Assembly (NCBI GenBank): GCA_913057925.1
Contig: CAJXPG010000003.1
Span: 1 to 64,000 of the forward strand
Direction: 5' to 3'
DNA from: an uncultured Colwellia sp.
GTDB taxonomy: Bacteria > Pseudomonadota > Gammaproteobacteria > Enterobacterales > Alteromonadaceae
Length of the DNA stretch: 64,000 nt
Positions 29,670 through 40,415 of this stretch are shown piece by piece. A program made the position numbers and the translations under genes. The notes beneath the pieces were generated by a model. It saw only the letters and a program-made list of their open reading frames with translations. It did no database searches and was not told the DNA's origin. The number at the start of each line of letters is the position of its first letter. Position 1 is the first letter of the stretch.

Positions 29670-29936
29670 GGCCATAAAAATCGGTTAATAAATTCAGAGT
29701 GTGAATTGATTTTTCACTATATGAAATCACCCGTTGCTATTTAGTCAAGTTTTTCAAGCAAAGGATAGATATAGTCTATAGTTAGGTTAGTTATAATTTG
29801 AAGATGACAAATATAAAATACTTATAAAACATTATGCTATTAATCATTAGTAGTCGTTTTTACAAAATCGTCATTTCCATTTGAGTTTACGTTTACCACC
29901 GTGCTTGTTTTTACTTACAAAGGAAGAGATTTATCT

Positions 29937-31862
29937 ATGTTGAATTTAAATATTCGCCGTAAAGTTGTACTTACTACTTTGGTCGCTGTGGTGCTATCTA
30001 TTTTGATCGTTAGTGCCTTCGCACTTAACTCTAGTCGCGCAATTATACTAGAGGCTGCTATTGAAAGAGAGCTGCCAGCAGCATTAGGTGAAGTTGCGAA
30101 TGATCTCGATGCACACTTACTGCTACCTATTACCGTTTCACAAACTATGTCGAGCAATTTGTATGCTCAACAATTTATCAGTAATGGTGAAGCGCAAAGT
30201 GACCATGGTCAAGTCGTTGCTTACCTGAAAAATATACAGCAAGAATTCAATACCATTAGCGCTTTTTTAGTCTCTGCAAATTCTGGTCACTATTTTACTC
30301 CAAGTGGTTTATTTAAAACCTTATCTCCTCAAAACAGTAAAGATCAGTGGTTTTATGGTTTTATCAACAGTGGTAAAGAGTACGAGCTAAGCTTAGATAT
30401 TGACGAAGAAACCAATATTCCAACACTGTTTATTAATTACCTAATGACAATTAATGGACAACCAAGTGCCGTAGTAGGCGTTGGTTTATCCCTTGAAAAC
30501 ATGGCAAAGAGTATCAGCCAATACCGCATTGCAGAAACAGGAAAAGTATTTTTAGTGGATGAACTAGGCACTGTAAAGCTTCACCCTGATACGCAAGTCA
30601 TCGGTAAAAAGTTAGCCGATATGGGCGTTAATGCTAGCCAACAGTTATTGTCAAAATCACAGTTTAGCTCGACTGAGTTTACTCGTGAAGGAGAAACAAC
30701 ACTGATTGCCAGTCGATATTTAGATAGCATAGGTTGGTATGTGGTAGCAGAAGTGCCAAAACATGAAGTGCTTGGCGGTTTAACAAAACTCACTTGGGCT
30801 TTGGTGATGATGGGGCTAATTATTGCTGTGATTTCAGTCATCGTCAGTGCTTGGTTAATTTCTCGATTAATTGCACCGTTTGGACAATTAGCAGATATGT
30901 TAGCTGAAATTGGTAAAGGAGGCGGTGATTTAACCGTGCGTTTAGATGATAGCCGACAAGATGAAGCAGGCACCATGGCGAGAGGTTATAACCAATTTGT
31001 TTCGCATTTAAGTGAGTTGTTGGAAAAAGTCTCAAATACCGGAAGCGAATTGTCAGTGGCGATTGAAGAAATTGACTCGCAAGCGAAAGCGATGGAGGCT
31101 GAAATTACCGAGCAGGTAAGTCGCGTTGAGCAAATTGCCACGGCGATGCATGAAATGGGCATGACTGCAGAAGAAATTGCTGGTAGTGCCAATAATGCAG
31201 CCGAAAGCGCCCAAGCTGCAGATTCAACGGTACAACAAGGTAATGACTCTGTGGTCCAAACAATCTCCAGTGTTTCAGATATGAGCGAACAGTTAGACTC
31301 AACAAGGTCTATGATCACCCAATTAGCTGAAGATGCTCGCTCAATTGATACCGTAGTTGAAGTTATTCGTAGTGTTTCTGAGCAAACGAACTTGTTAGCA
31401 CTAAATGCTGCGATTGAAGCGGCACGTGCAGGGGAGCAAGGTAGAGGTTTTGCCGTTGTTGCGGATGAAGTAAGAACCCTTGCTTCACGAAGTCATGATT
31501 CAACAGAAGAGATTAAAAACATTATTGAGAAGCTACAATCAAAAACTGAAGAAGTGGTGACAGCTATCTCGCAAAGTACCGAGTTAAGCACTAGCAGCCA
31601 AACAGAAGCAACTCACTCAGGGAAGCATTTAGAAAGTATTTCTGAAAGTATTGGTATTATGAATGATATGAACTTGCAAATAGCGACAGCGACAGGCGAG
31701 CAATCGAATGTAGTGGGAGAAATTAATCCTCACGTTACGGCGGTAGCTGATATATCTCGTGCTAATAGTGAGATTGTTCAACAAACCTCTATCGCTTGTA
31801 GCGAGCTCAGAGATAAAGCTATTCGCTTAAATGAGCTAGTATCACGTTTCAAGTTTAACTAA
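29937..31862 (+). CDS. Methyl-accepting chemotaxis protein
   Basis: N-term TM, Cache-like periplasmic domain, [39 protein letters not shown]. Confidence 0.95.
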   Translation: MLNLNIRRKVVLTTLVAVVLSILIVSAFALNSSRAIILEAAIERELPAALGEVANDLDAHLLLPITVSQTMSSNLYAQQFISNGEAQSDHGQVVAYLKNIQQEFNTISAFLVSANSGHYFTPSGLFKTLSPQNSKDQWFYGFINSGKEYELSLDIDEETNIPTLFINYLMTINGQPSAVVGVGLSLENMAKSISQYRIAETGKVFLVDELGTVKLHPDTQVIGKKLADMGVNASQQLLSKSQFSSTEFTREGETTLIASRYLDSIGWYVVAEVPKHEVLGGLTKLTWALVMMGLIIAVISVIVSAWLISRLIAPFGQLADMLAEIGKGGGDLTVRLDDSRQDEAGTMARGYNQFVSHLSELLEKVSNTGSELSVAIEEIDSQAKAMEAEITEQVSRVEQIATAMHEMGMTAEEIAGSANNAAESAQAADSTVQQGNDSVVQTISSVSDMSEQLDSTRSMITQLAEDARSIDTVVEVIRSVSEQTNLLALNAAIEAARAGEQGRGFAVVADEVRTLASRSHDSTEEIKNIIEKLQSKTEEVVTAISQSTELSTSSQTEATHSGKHLESISESIGIMNDMNLQIATATGEQSNVVGEINPHVTAVADISRANSEIVQQTSIACSELRDKAIRLNELVSRFKFN

Positions 31863-32002
31863 TTAATAGCCTAATGAAATGATGGTCTTCAATGGTCTAA
31901 ACATCCAATAACATCGTTGCTGCAATCACAATAGCCGGCTATTGCTCAATTAAGCGCCTTGTTTTTGAACATTTATTCTCATTGAATTTAATCACAGAAA
32001 AT

Positions 32003-32038
32003 AAAAATGCCAGTCAGATAGCTGACTGGCATTTTTTT
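32003..32038. terminator. Rho-independent terminator
   Basis: AAAAATGCCAGTCAGATAGCTGACTGGCATTTTTTT. Confidence 0.85.
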
Positions 32039-32103
32039 GGCTGTTATATACCTATAAGGTAGTTAACAGCCGTTAGTGTTAAGGCTAAGCTTAATAAATA
32101 GCC

Positions 32104-34167
32104 TTACCAAATACGTACACGTTGGTCTTCAGGTAAATACAACTTATCACCTGGTTTCACGTCAAACGCTTTATACCACGCATCATGGTTACGAGGTGCT
32201 TGGGCACGGAAACGACCCGGAGCATGAGTACCACCGCGAAGCTGGTTTAACATGCTTTTTTCTGTGCGTTTCTCTTTCCAAACTTGAGCCCAAGCTAAGA
32301 AGAAACGTTGATCGCCAGTTACACCATCAATGACTGGTGCTTCTTTGCCATTCAAACTTAGTTTGTATGCATGATAAGCCATAGCTAAACCACCCACATC
32401 ACCAATGTTTTCACCTAAACTATTGCGACCGTTTACGAAGTTATCAGGAATGGGCTCATACTTATTGTACTGGGCAACAAGTTCATCGGCTTTAGCATCA
32501 AAGGCATCTCTGTCTTTGTCAGTCCACCAGTTGCGTTGAATACCATTAGCATCAGATTTAGAGCCTTGGTCATCAAAACCGTGACCCATTTCATGACCAA
32601 TTACCGCACCAATTGCACCATAGTTAACAGCAGGATCGGCATTTGGATCGAAAAATGGCGGTTGTAAGATAGCTGCAGGGAAAACAATTTCGTTAAATGA
32701 ACTGTTGTAGTATGCATTTACACGTTGAGGTGTCATGCCCCAGCGATTGCGGTCAGTTTTTTCTAACTCTTTAGCAATACTATCATCGTTAAAGAATTTG
32801 CGAAGGTTTTGAATGTTGCCCACTAAATCAGTTTTAGAAATAGTAACACCATCAAACTCTTGCCATACATCTGGGTAACCGATTTTAGGGTTAAAAGCGG
32901 CAAGTTTAGCGTGAGCATTCACTTTAGTCTCTTCACCCATCCACTCAAGGCCGTCAATGCGCTGACCTAAAGCAGTACGCAAGTTTTCAACTAACTGCGC
33001 CATTTGCTGCTTAGAGGTTTCAGGGAAGTAACGAGATACATAAACTTTACCGATGGCAAAACCTAAAGACTCAGTACTAGACATTTCACCAATCGCGCGT
33101 TTCCAGCGAGGACGAGGCTCTTGCTGACCGCTTAATTCTTTACCATAAAATGCAAAGTTTTCTGCATATATGTCTTCAGACAATAAACCTGCGTTGCCGC
33201 TAATTGTGTGGAAAGTTAAGTAATCTTGCCATACATTCACTGGCTCAGCGTTGATCAAGGCAATCATTGCTTTTACAGGCTCAGGCTGAGAGATGTTCAG
33301 TTGAGGAACTTTATGACCTGATTGCGCGAAATAAGTGTCCCAGTTAAAGTCTGGGTACTGCTTATTCAATTCACTACGCTTAACTTGGTTTAAGGTTAAA
33401 TCACGGTTACGACGCTTTTCACGTGGCCAGTGACCTTGCGCAATTTTAGTTTCTAAAGCAAGAATTGCTTCGGCGCGTGCTTGTCCATCTTCAATACCGG
33501 CAAAGGCTAACATTTTGGCAATATGGGCAACGTAGGCATTACGCGTTTTTTCGAAACGTTCGCTTTCTTCTAGGTAATAAGAGCGATCTGGTAAGCCTAA
33601 ACCTCCAGCACCAACAGAGATTTCATATTGGTTTGGATCTAAGCGGTTAAACCACATGTAGCCGCCAATAGGTGATTTAGCACCTGTTAACCATGCTTCA
33701 CCAAAAACTTTAGTTAAATCATCAGTATTTTTTACTGCATTAATTTGATCTAACGTTGGTTGAATTGGCTTAATACCTAAACTATTGATGGTTTCGGTAT
33801 CCATGTAGGCATGGTAGAAATCAGCAACAAGTTGCTCTTCAGCGTTTAAGTCACTGCGGCTAGCAATATCATCAATAATTTCTTTTACTTGTTTTTCACT
33901 GCGCTCAGCTAAACCGGTAAATGCACCGTAGCGTGTTTTATCAGCTGGCATCACATAGTTGTCATACCAAGTACCGCTGGCATACATAAAGAAGTCATCA
34001 CCAGGCTTAACCGCTTCATTTCGCGCAGTTAAATCAACACCGAAACTTCCTAACTCAGCTTTAGCAGCAACAACACTTTTATCTGTACTGTCATTACTTC
34101 CCTCAAATATGCCACAGCCACTTAAAAAAGTGGTGGCTAGCGCAATGGCTATTAATGATTTTTTCAT
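32104..34167 (-). CDS. M13 family metallopeptidase lipoprotein
   Basis: FLSGCGIFEG lipobox; VIGHEMGHGFDDQGSKSDANG; ENIGDVGGL. Confidence 0.95.
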   Translation of the reverse strand: MKKSLIAIALATTFLSGCGIFEGSNDSTDKSVVAAKAELGSFGVDLTARNEAVKPGDDFFMYASGTWYDNYVMPADKTRYGAFTGLAERSEKQVKEIIDDIASRSDLNAEEQLVADFYHAYMDTETINSLGIKPIQPTLDQINAVKNTDDLTKVFGEAWLTGAKSPIGGYMWFNRLDPNQYEISVGAGGLGLPDRSYYLEESERFEKTRNAYVAHIAKMLAFAGIEDGQARAEAILALETKIAQGHWPREKRRNRDLTLNQVKRSELNKQYPDFNWDTYFAQSGHKVPQLNISQPEPVKAMIALINAEPVNVWQDYLTFHTISGNAGLLSEDIYAENFAFYGKELSGQQEPRPRWKRAIGEMSSTESLGFAIGKVYVSRYFPETSKQQMAQLVENLRTALGQRIDGLEWMGEETKVNAHAKLAAFNPKIGYPDVWQEFDGVTISKTDLVGNIQNLRKFFNDDSIAKELEKTDRNRWGMTPQRVNAYYNSSFNEIVFPAAILQPPFFDPNADPAVNYGAIGAVIGHEMGHGFDDQGSKSDANGIQRNWWTDKDRDAFDAKADELVAQYNKYEPIPDNFVNGRNSLGENIGDVGGLAMAYHAYKLSLNGKEAPVIDGVTGDQRFFLAWAQVWKEKRTEKSMLNQLRGGTHAPGRFRAQAPRNHDAWYKAFDVKPGDKLYLPEDQRVRIW

Positions 34168-34529
34168 GAAATAATTCTCTTATATTAAATAAATTATAGT
34201 AAGTCAGACTCTTAAACCGTGAGTTGTGGTGAAATCCAATATTGGTTTTTCACAATTATTATGAATTATTCAACTGACGTTTTTGTTTGGCAAAATACCT
34301 GATTGCTTAAAACTGGTCTAACTTCAAACTCTATCATTCTCTAACATGTTAAAAAAATGTCAACCATGATACGACTAATAGACGTGTTTATTCGATGAGT
34401 TCAAGTAATTTATGCTCTTATTGTCGTTTGAAGCATCATGGTTAATGATGACTTAATACAAAACTACTTTTGCAATTCGCTACTTTGCTAGGTATAAAGA
34501 CGCCTATATTTATCATTTGGGGTTATTTA

Positions 34530-35054
34530 ATGAAGGCTGCTGTATTTCTTTTTTTATTAATTATCGCTTTACCAGCCTGGTCAAAATCAAGCCTAGAAAA
34601 GTCGGGTGATATTATTCACTTGCTGTTACCCGCCACTGCATTTGGTGCGACATTGGTGATTGAAGATGATTACCAAGGTAGCTGGCAATTAATAAAATCA
34701 GGCGTAGTATCGCGGCTAACCGTTGAAGGGCTGAAGTTTGCCGTTGATAAAGACAGACCTGATAACTCTGGTGACGACTCTTTCCCCTCTGGGCATACCG
34801 CGGATAGTTTTGCTGCGGCAACTTTTATTCAGCAACGATATGGTTGGCAGTGGGCAATACCTGCTTACTTAGGTGCAACTTTTGTTGGTTATAGCCGTGT
34901 TGAAAGTGATAAACACTATATTGAAGATGTTTTAGCTGGCGCGGCTATCGGAATAATCTCAGGGTTATATTTTACCGAGCCCTATTCTGGGGTTACCATT
35001 ACGCCAATTGCAAAGTCGGGTCATTATGGCCTAAGCTTTAGCGGTACATTTTAA
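34530..35054 (+). CDS. PAP2-family phosphatase
   Basis: KFAVDKDRPDNSGDDSFPSGHTADSFAAATF...SRVESDKHYIEDVLAGAAIG. Confidence 0.9.
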   Translation: MKAAVFLFLLIIALPAWSKSSLEKSGDIIHLLLPATAFGATLVIEDDYQGSWQLIKSGVVSRLTVEGLKFAVDKDRPDNSGDDSFPSGHTADSFAAATFIQQRYGWQWAIPAYLGATFVGYSRVESDKHYIEDVLAGAAIGIISGLYFTEPYSGVTITPIAKSGHYGLSFSGTF

Positions 35055-35082
35055 TTACCGAGATATTTAATTACCGAGATAT
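35051..35082. repeat. Perfect 16-bp tandem duplication
   Basis: TTAATTACCGAGATAT x2. Confidence 0.9.
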
Positions 35083-35155
35083 TTAATTGCGCAAGCCAAA
35101 CAGCCCCTAACTTTACATACTCAAATTTTAATATATCTTATAGAATCAGTAACTC

Positions 35156-35476
35156 ATGAATAATAAAACCTCACAAGAAACTCAAGAACAAGCGATGAAG
35201 GTTGCTAAAGGCACGCAAAAAAAAGGCCAAACCAAAGAGCAAACTAAGCTCATTGCTCAAGGGATAGAAAAAGGTATTAGCGAGTATAAAAAACAGCAGA
35301 GTAAAAAAGCTCGCGAGCGTGATAAAGAACGAAAACAAAAGCTCAAACAGCAACAAAAATCGGTGGCGATGAAAGAAGAAAAGCCAACCTTGACTCAAGT
35401 AAAACCAGCTAAACTTCCTTGGATTTTATTAGTAGTAAGCTGGCTAGGATTTATTAGTTATTTTGCTGTTAACTAA
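35156..35476 (+). CDS. DUF2956-like protein with C-terminal TM
   Basis: KTSQETQEQAMKVAKGTQKKGQTKEQTKLIAQGIEKGISEYKKQQSKKARERDKE. Confidence 0.75.
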   Translation: MNNKTSQETQEQAMKVAKGTQKKGQTKEQTKLIAQGIEKGISEYKKQQSKKARERDKERKQKLKQQQKSVAMKEEKPTLTQVKPAKLPWILLVVSWLGFISYFAVN

Positions 35477-35688
35477 TAAGGCTGGATCTTAACGGTAAGT
35501 TAACTTATTTTGCTTTGAATGTTTTGACAGCAAATAGCTTAAAAAATAGAATTCTATGAACGGGTAATAAAATTAAAAATTGTTCAATATGTTGTTTTAA
35601 ATGGCATTTGTAGCTGAAATTATCAGCTTTCTTTGCTTGGCGTATAAAAATACCGCGAATTAAATAAATTAACTTAGCTTATTAAAAC

Positions 35689-37005
35689 TTAATTAAAGCG
35701 ACTAATACAAAATGGTCTAACATCAATTTCTGTTGCTTGATTACTGACTAACTGACCAATTAATTTACCGGTAATTGCCCCTTGTGTTAAACCTAAATGC
35801 TGATGTCCTAAGGCAAAGAAAACTTTGTCGTGATTTGGTGCTTGGCAAATAACCGGCAAAGAGTCTGGCAGAGAAGGGCGACAGCCCATCCAACTTTCAG
35901 CAGCTTCTTGCTCACCATTAACGGTATCTTTTGAAGGAAGTGATTTTAAGATAAATTTAGCATTATCTTCTAACATCTCAGCACGTTTATAATTTGGTGG
36001 AGTATGTAAGCCGGCATATTCAACTGTACCTGCAAGTCTTAAGGTGCTCTCCATTGGCGTAATAATAAATCGACGCTCCGCTGAAGCTACAGGTCGAGAT
36101 AATGATGCAGAAGCATTTTCTGCAACAGGGAGACTGTAACTATATCCTCGCTCAGCTTCTATTGGTAGATGATAGTTTAGGCCTTTAAGTAATTCTTTTG
36201 ACCAAGCGCCACAAGCAACCACACAGTGATCGGTTTCAAACGCTTCCTTATCTGTCTTGATAGTTACGCCATTTGATGATTGTGCTATTTTGGAAACGCT
36301 TGCTTGCTTAAAGATCATGCCTTTACTTTTAGCAACATCAGCCAGTGTTTGGCTAATGGCTAGTGGATTGATGGTATGAGCGACATCAGTAAAGAATAGG
36401 GAATAGTTAATATTGTCATGTAAGTTAGGTTCAAGTGCTATCGTTTGCATTCTATCTAACAACTTCACCGCAATACCTGCATCTTTGTAGTGTTTATGCA
36501 TTGCTTCTACTGTGCGTAGGTTATCGGTTTCAAAAACTAATAATGAGCCATTTTGTGTTAAAAGGTGCTCAGCATTGGCGGCTTTTAACACGCTTTTAAA
36601 ATGAGTTATGGCATTTTTATTAAGTGCTTGTAGTGCTAGGGTGTTCTTATCACGTAATTTAGCGCGCATATTATTAAAAAACTGCATAAACCAAGGGATT
36701 GCTTTGACGAAATGTTTAGCAGATAACGATACCGGACCAAGGGGGTCAAGCAATAACTTTGGCATTTGCCAAATAAGAGAAGACTCAGCCAGAGGAAAAA
36801 CTTGTTCTGTGGCAAAGTGGCCAGCATTGCCTTTAGAACAACCGAGGCCAATACCATCTTTATCAATTAAAGTGACTTGGTAGCCTAAATTTTGCAATTC
36901 AAGCGCGCAGTTAACGCCAATAACGCCGGCACCAATTACAGCAACCGTTTGTTGCTTGTTATTAGTATTATCTATTGTTGCGGTATTCATTAATAACTTA
37001 CTCAT
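35689..37005 (-). CDS. D-amino-acid dehydrogenase (candidate D-hydroxyproline dehydrogenase)
   Basis: VAVIGAGVIGVNCALELQNLGYQVTLIDKD FAD site; HFATEQ; GCRPSLPDSLPVI; DadA-like; adjacent to Hyp epimerase. Confidence 0.85.
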   Translation of the reverse strand: MSKLLMNTATIDNTNNKQQTVAVIGAGVIGVNCALELQNLGYQVTLIDKDGIGLGCSKGNAGHFATEQVFPLAESSLIWQMPKLLLDPLGPVSLSAKHFVKAIPWFMQFFNNMRAKLRDKNTLALQALNKNAITHFKSVLKAANAEHLLTQNGSLLVFETDNLRTVEAMHKHYKDAGIAVKLLDRMQTIALEPNLHDNINYSLFFTDVAHTINPLAISQTLADVAKSKGMIFKQASVSKIAQSSNGVTIKTDKEAFETDHCVVACGAWSKELLKGLNYHLPIEAERGYSYSLPVAENASASLSRPVASAERRFIITPMESTLRLAGTVEYAGLHTPPNYKRAEMLEDNAKFILKSLPSKDTVNGEQEAAESWMGCRPSLPDSLPVICQAPNHDKVFFALGHQHLGLTQGAITGKLIGQLVSNQATEIDVRPFCISRFN

Positions 37006-37246
37006 TAGTTAATAGTCGATTAAAACTCTAGAGTTATAGAGGGAACTATCGGCGTTTGGGGATTTACTGTAAATTTCAGCACTCAATAGTAATATTGTTC
37101 ATACTTAGTAGCTTGAAAAAAATCACTCATTAACCATTAGTTTTGCTCACTTAACTGCCTAGATTTTACTACAAAAATCACCTCGAAAAATTATAAGCCC
37201 TCACGTACTTTTACTACCTATAATTTTTTCTTGCCATCTCCAAATA

Positions 37247-37258
37247 ATTGTATACAAT
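37247..37258. promoter_or_regulatory. 12-bp palindrome, putative operator
   Basis: ATTGTATACAAT; identical copy at 48432-48443. Confidence 0.55.
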
Positions 37259-37300
37259 ATACGTAGATTTGACTAGTAATAGTTTTAACTAGATCAATTA

Positions 37301-37456
37301 ATGTAACAAAAAGCAGTTAAAGAAGCTGTTGTTGGTCGTGGTAGTGAATTAACACTAGCAACTCGTATGCCTTTAACTGGTATAGGATGCGGAAATAATG
37401 AACGCATATACAATGAAGCCGTTGTTAACCGCATCAATCTAAGTATGTTTACTTAA
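37301..37456 (+). pseudogene. Possible gene relic (ATG-TAA then open frame)
   Basis: After ATG TAA: QKAVKEAVVGRGSELTLATRMPLTGIGCGNNERIYNEAVVNRINLSMFT*; followed by hairpins. Confidence 0.3.
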
Positions 37457-37483
37457 CTTAGATTGATTGGTTTAAATGTTGTT

Positions 37484-37520
37484 AAGTAAGCACTGAAGCT
37501 AACTTCAGTGCTTACTTTTT
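37484..37520 (+). terminator. Strong rho-independent terminator
   Basis: AAGTAAGCACTGAAG-CTAA-CTTCAGTGCTTACTT-TTT, perfect 15-bp stem. Confidence 0.85.
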
Positions 37521-37576
37521 CGCGGTTAAAATAAACATAGTTTTATTATGTTTCTTACAGAAAGAAAAGAAACTTA

Positions 37577-38617
37577 ATGGAATTGGAAAATATTGGAGAC
37601 AATATGCTTAAAGGCACATTTTTTTGTATTGATGCGCATACCTGTGGCAACCCGGTAAGGTTGGTGACCAGCGGTCATCCTCATTTAAACGGTAACACCA
37701 TGAGTGAAAAGCGTACAGATTTTATCGAACGTTATGATTGGATTCGTCAAGGTTTGATGTTTGAACCTCGTGGCCACGATATGATGTCAGGTGCATTTTT
37801 ATACCCACCTTGCAGCGACAATGCTGATGCGTCAATTTTATTTATTGAAACATCAGGCTGTTTGCCAATGTGTGGTCATGGCACCATAGGTACGATTACC
37901 GCAGGCTTAGAGAGTGGTCTTATTACTCCTAAGACTCCAGGTAAATTAACTATTGATGTTCCAGCAGGACAAATCAATATTGAGTATAAAGAAGAAAACG
38001 GCAAGGTCTCTTCAGTTAAAATATTTAATGTCGCGGCCTATTTAGCGCATCGCGACGTGATACTTGATATTCCTGGCTTAGGCTGTTTAAAAGTCGACGT
38101 TTCATACGGCGGTAACTATTACGTTATCGTTGAACCACAAGAGAATTTTCCAGGCATAGATCAATGGAGTGCAGGGGATATCCTTAAATGGAGCCCAATT
38201 GTACGTGAAATAGCAAGTGAAGTACTTGATTGCGTTCACCCAGAAGATCCAAGTGTCAATGGTGTCAGTCACGTTTTGTGGACAGGGAAGTCACAAACCA
38301 ACGGCTCTGATGCCGCTAATGCCGTATTTTATGGTGATAAGGCTATTGACCGTTCACCTTGTGGTACCGGCACTAGTGCAAGAATGGCACAACTTTTTGC
38401 CAAAGGTCAGCTTTCATTAGGCGATACCTTTATACATGAAAGTTATATTGGCAGTCAGTTTACCGGCAAGATAGAACAAGTGGTTGAGCTTGATGCTCAC
38501 GGTGAAACAATTTCTGCCATTATGCCAAGTATTCAAGGTTGGGCAAAAGTCTTTGGTAAAAACTGTATCACCATAGATGATGATGATCCCTACGCCTTTG
38601 GTTTTATTGTTAAATAG
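37577..38617 (+). CDS. Proline racemase family, 4-hydroxyproline 2-epimerase type
   Basis: DAHTCGNPVRLV; LPMCGHGTIG (Cys 1); DRSPCGTGTSARMA (Cys 2). Confidence 0.88.
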   Translation: MELENIGDNMLKGTFFCIDAHTCGNPVRLVTSGHPHLNGNTMSEKRTDFIERYDWIRQGLMFEPRGHDMMSGAFLYPPCSDNADASILFIETSGCLPMCGHGTIGTITAGLESGLITPKTPGKLTIDVPAGQINIEYKEENGKVSSVKIFNVAAYLAHRDVILDIPGLGCLKVDVSYGGNYYVIVEPQENFPGIDQWSAGDILKWSPIVREIASEVLDCVHPEDPSVNGVSHVLWTGKSQTNGSDAANAVFYGDKAIDRSPCGTGTSARMAQLFAKGQLSLGDTFIHESYIGSQFTGKIEQVVELDAHGETISAIMPSIQGWAKVFGKNCITIDDDDPYAFGFIVK

Positions 38618-38706
38618 CCAAAACGATTGAACAAAATGAGTAAGTAAAATGCTTACTCAATAACTAATTTATTCCCGTGCATTTCACAATGCACTCTGAA
38701 CTATAG

Positions 38707-40251
38707 GTGAGTAAGAACATGACAATTACAGGACAAAACCTAATTGCTGGCGAATGGTCTGGCAAAACAGAAGGTGGTTTCAAGGCATTTAATGCACAAA
38801 CACATAAAGCTATTGATATTGAGTTTAGCGACGCAACAGAATTAGAAGTAAATACTGCTATTGTTCGCGCGAACGAAGCTTTTGCTACTTACGGACAGTT
38901 AAGTGCCCAAAAGCGCGCTACTTTTTTACGTACTATTGGTGAAGAAATTTTAGCCCTTGGTGATGAGTTAGTTGAAGCTGCTTGTGGTGAAACTGGTTTG
39001 CCGGCAATGCGTATTCAAGGTGAGCGTGGCCGAACGGTTGGTCAACTTAATCTTTTTGCAGACTTATTAGACTCAGGCGAATACCAAGGTGTTATTGACC
39101 GTGCCGATGGTGAGCGTCAACCATTACCAAAACCTGATACCCGTTTAGGCTACTTGCCACTAGGTGTTGTTGGTGTGTTTGCAGCGAGTAACTTCCCATT
39201 AGCTTTCTCTACTGCCGGCGGCGATACTGCATCCGCCCTAGCTGCAGGTTGCCCTGTTGTAATGAAAGCTCATGCTGCACACCCCGCAACTGCTGAACTA
39301 GTGGCAAGTGCCATTTTAAAAGCCATTAAAGCTTGTGATTTAGACCTTGGTGTATTTTCACTGATTCAAGGTAAAAATTACGGCATTGCTACACAAATCG
39401 TTACGCATCCATTAGTGAAAGCAGTAGGTTTTACTGGCTCTGAGCGAGTTGGCATGATTTTACAGCAGCAAATTCATCAACGTCCTGAGCCTATCCCTTT
39501 TTACGGTGAATTAGGCAGCATTAATCCACAGTTCATTATGCCTAAAAAGCTAGAATCTGACAGTGCTGAAATCGCGCAAGGTTTAGTTGCCTCATTAATG
39601 ATGGGTCAAGGTCAATTCTGTACTAGCCCAGGCGTTTGGGTTGCTGTTGGTGAAAAAGATAGTGCTGATTATCAAAGCTTTGTTAACGCGGCAAGTGAAT
39701 CATTGATTGAGCAAGCTGCAGGCGTAATGTTAACACCTGCAATGTGTGCCGGTTATAATGCTGCGGTTGCTGAGCGTGAAGCACTAGATAAGGTTACTTT
39801 ACTTGCAACAGGTCAAGCGGGTAATGAGCAAGAGTGTTCTGCTACATTATTTGAAACTGACTTTGCTACCTTTGCAAGCACTCCACTTTTACAAGAAGAA
39901 GTTTTTGGTTTTAGTGCCTTGATTGTTCGTTGTGCAGATGCCAATGAAATGCAGCAATTAGTTAGCTTATTAAAAGGTAACTTAACCGCGAGTATTCATG
40001 CCCTGGATAGCGACTTAGCTGAATCACAAAAACTAAGCCAAACGCTGGTTCACAAAGTAGGTCGTTTAATTTACAACCAAATGCCTACCGGTGTTGAAGT
40101 TTGTGCTTCAATGAATCACGGTGGTCCATTCCCTGCTTCTACTAATATCAGAACAACTTCAGTAGGCAGTGAAGCGATTATTCGCTTCAGACGTCCAATC
40201 TGTTACCAAAACATGCCAGTAGAATTGCTGCCTGCTTTGTTAAGAGACTAG
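38707..40251 (+). CDS. Aldehyde dehydrogenase (2,5-dioxovalerate / KGSA dehydrogenase type)
   Basis: GVFAASNFPLAFSTAGGDTASALAAGCPVVMKAH; FTGSERVG; GQGQFCTSPGV; GTG start. Confidence 0.88.
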   Translation: MSKNMTITGQNLIAGEWSGKTEGGFKAFNAQTHKAIDIEFSDATELEVNTAIVRANEAFATYGQLSAQKRATFLRTIGEEILALGDELVEAACGETGLPAMRIQGERGRTVGQLNLFADLLDSGEYQGVIDRADGERQPLPKPDTRLGYLPLGVVGVFAASNFPLAFSTAGGDTASALAAGCPVVMKAHAAHPATAELVASAILKAIKACDLDLGVFSLIQGKNYGIATQIVTHPLVKAVGFTGSERVGMILQQQIHQRPEPIPFYGELGSINPQFIMPKKLESDSAEIAQGLVASLMMGQGQFCTSPGVWVAVGEKDSADYQSFVNAASESLIEQAAGVMLTPAMCAGYNAAVAEREALDKVTLLATGQAGNEQECSATLFETDFATFASTPLLQEEVFGFSALIVRCADANEMQQLVSLLKGNLTASIHALDSDLAESQKLSQTLVHKVGRLIYNQMPTGVEVCASMNHGGPFPASTNIRTTSVGSEAIIRFRRPICYQNMPVELLPALLRD

Positions 40252-40261
40252 TAAAAACTTG

Positions 40262-40291
40262 AGGCGCACTTATGAAGAGTGCGCCTTTTTT
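40262..40291 (+). terminator. Rho-independent terminator
   Basis: AGGCGCACTTATGAAGAGTGCGCCTTTTTT. Confidence 0.85.
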
Positions 40292-40415
40292 GTATGCGTT
40301 AATTAATTCATTGAAATTTGTTTGTTGTGACATAGATGGTTACCCAAACAACCTCATACCGTTTCAATACTATGGAGCTATGCAAGTGTTAACTGGCAAT
40401 GGCTCTAATACATAG

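Noticed and set aside
30986-31318. Long ORFs antisense to the chemotaxis receptor and other genes
   Set aside because: They lie fully opposite strongly supported CDSs and have no recognisable domain; shadow ORFs.
37301-37306. ATG-TAA as stop-codon readthrough or recoding
   Set aside because: TAA is not a selenocysteine codon, no recoding signal is seen, and there is no clear RBS; a relic or noncoding leader is simpler.
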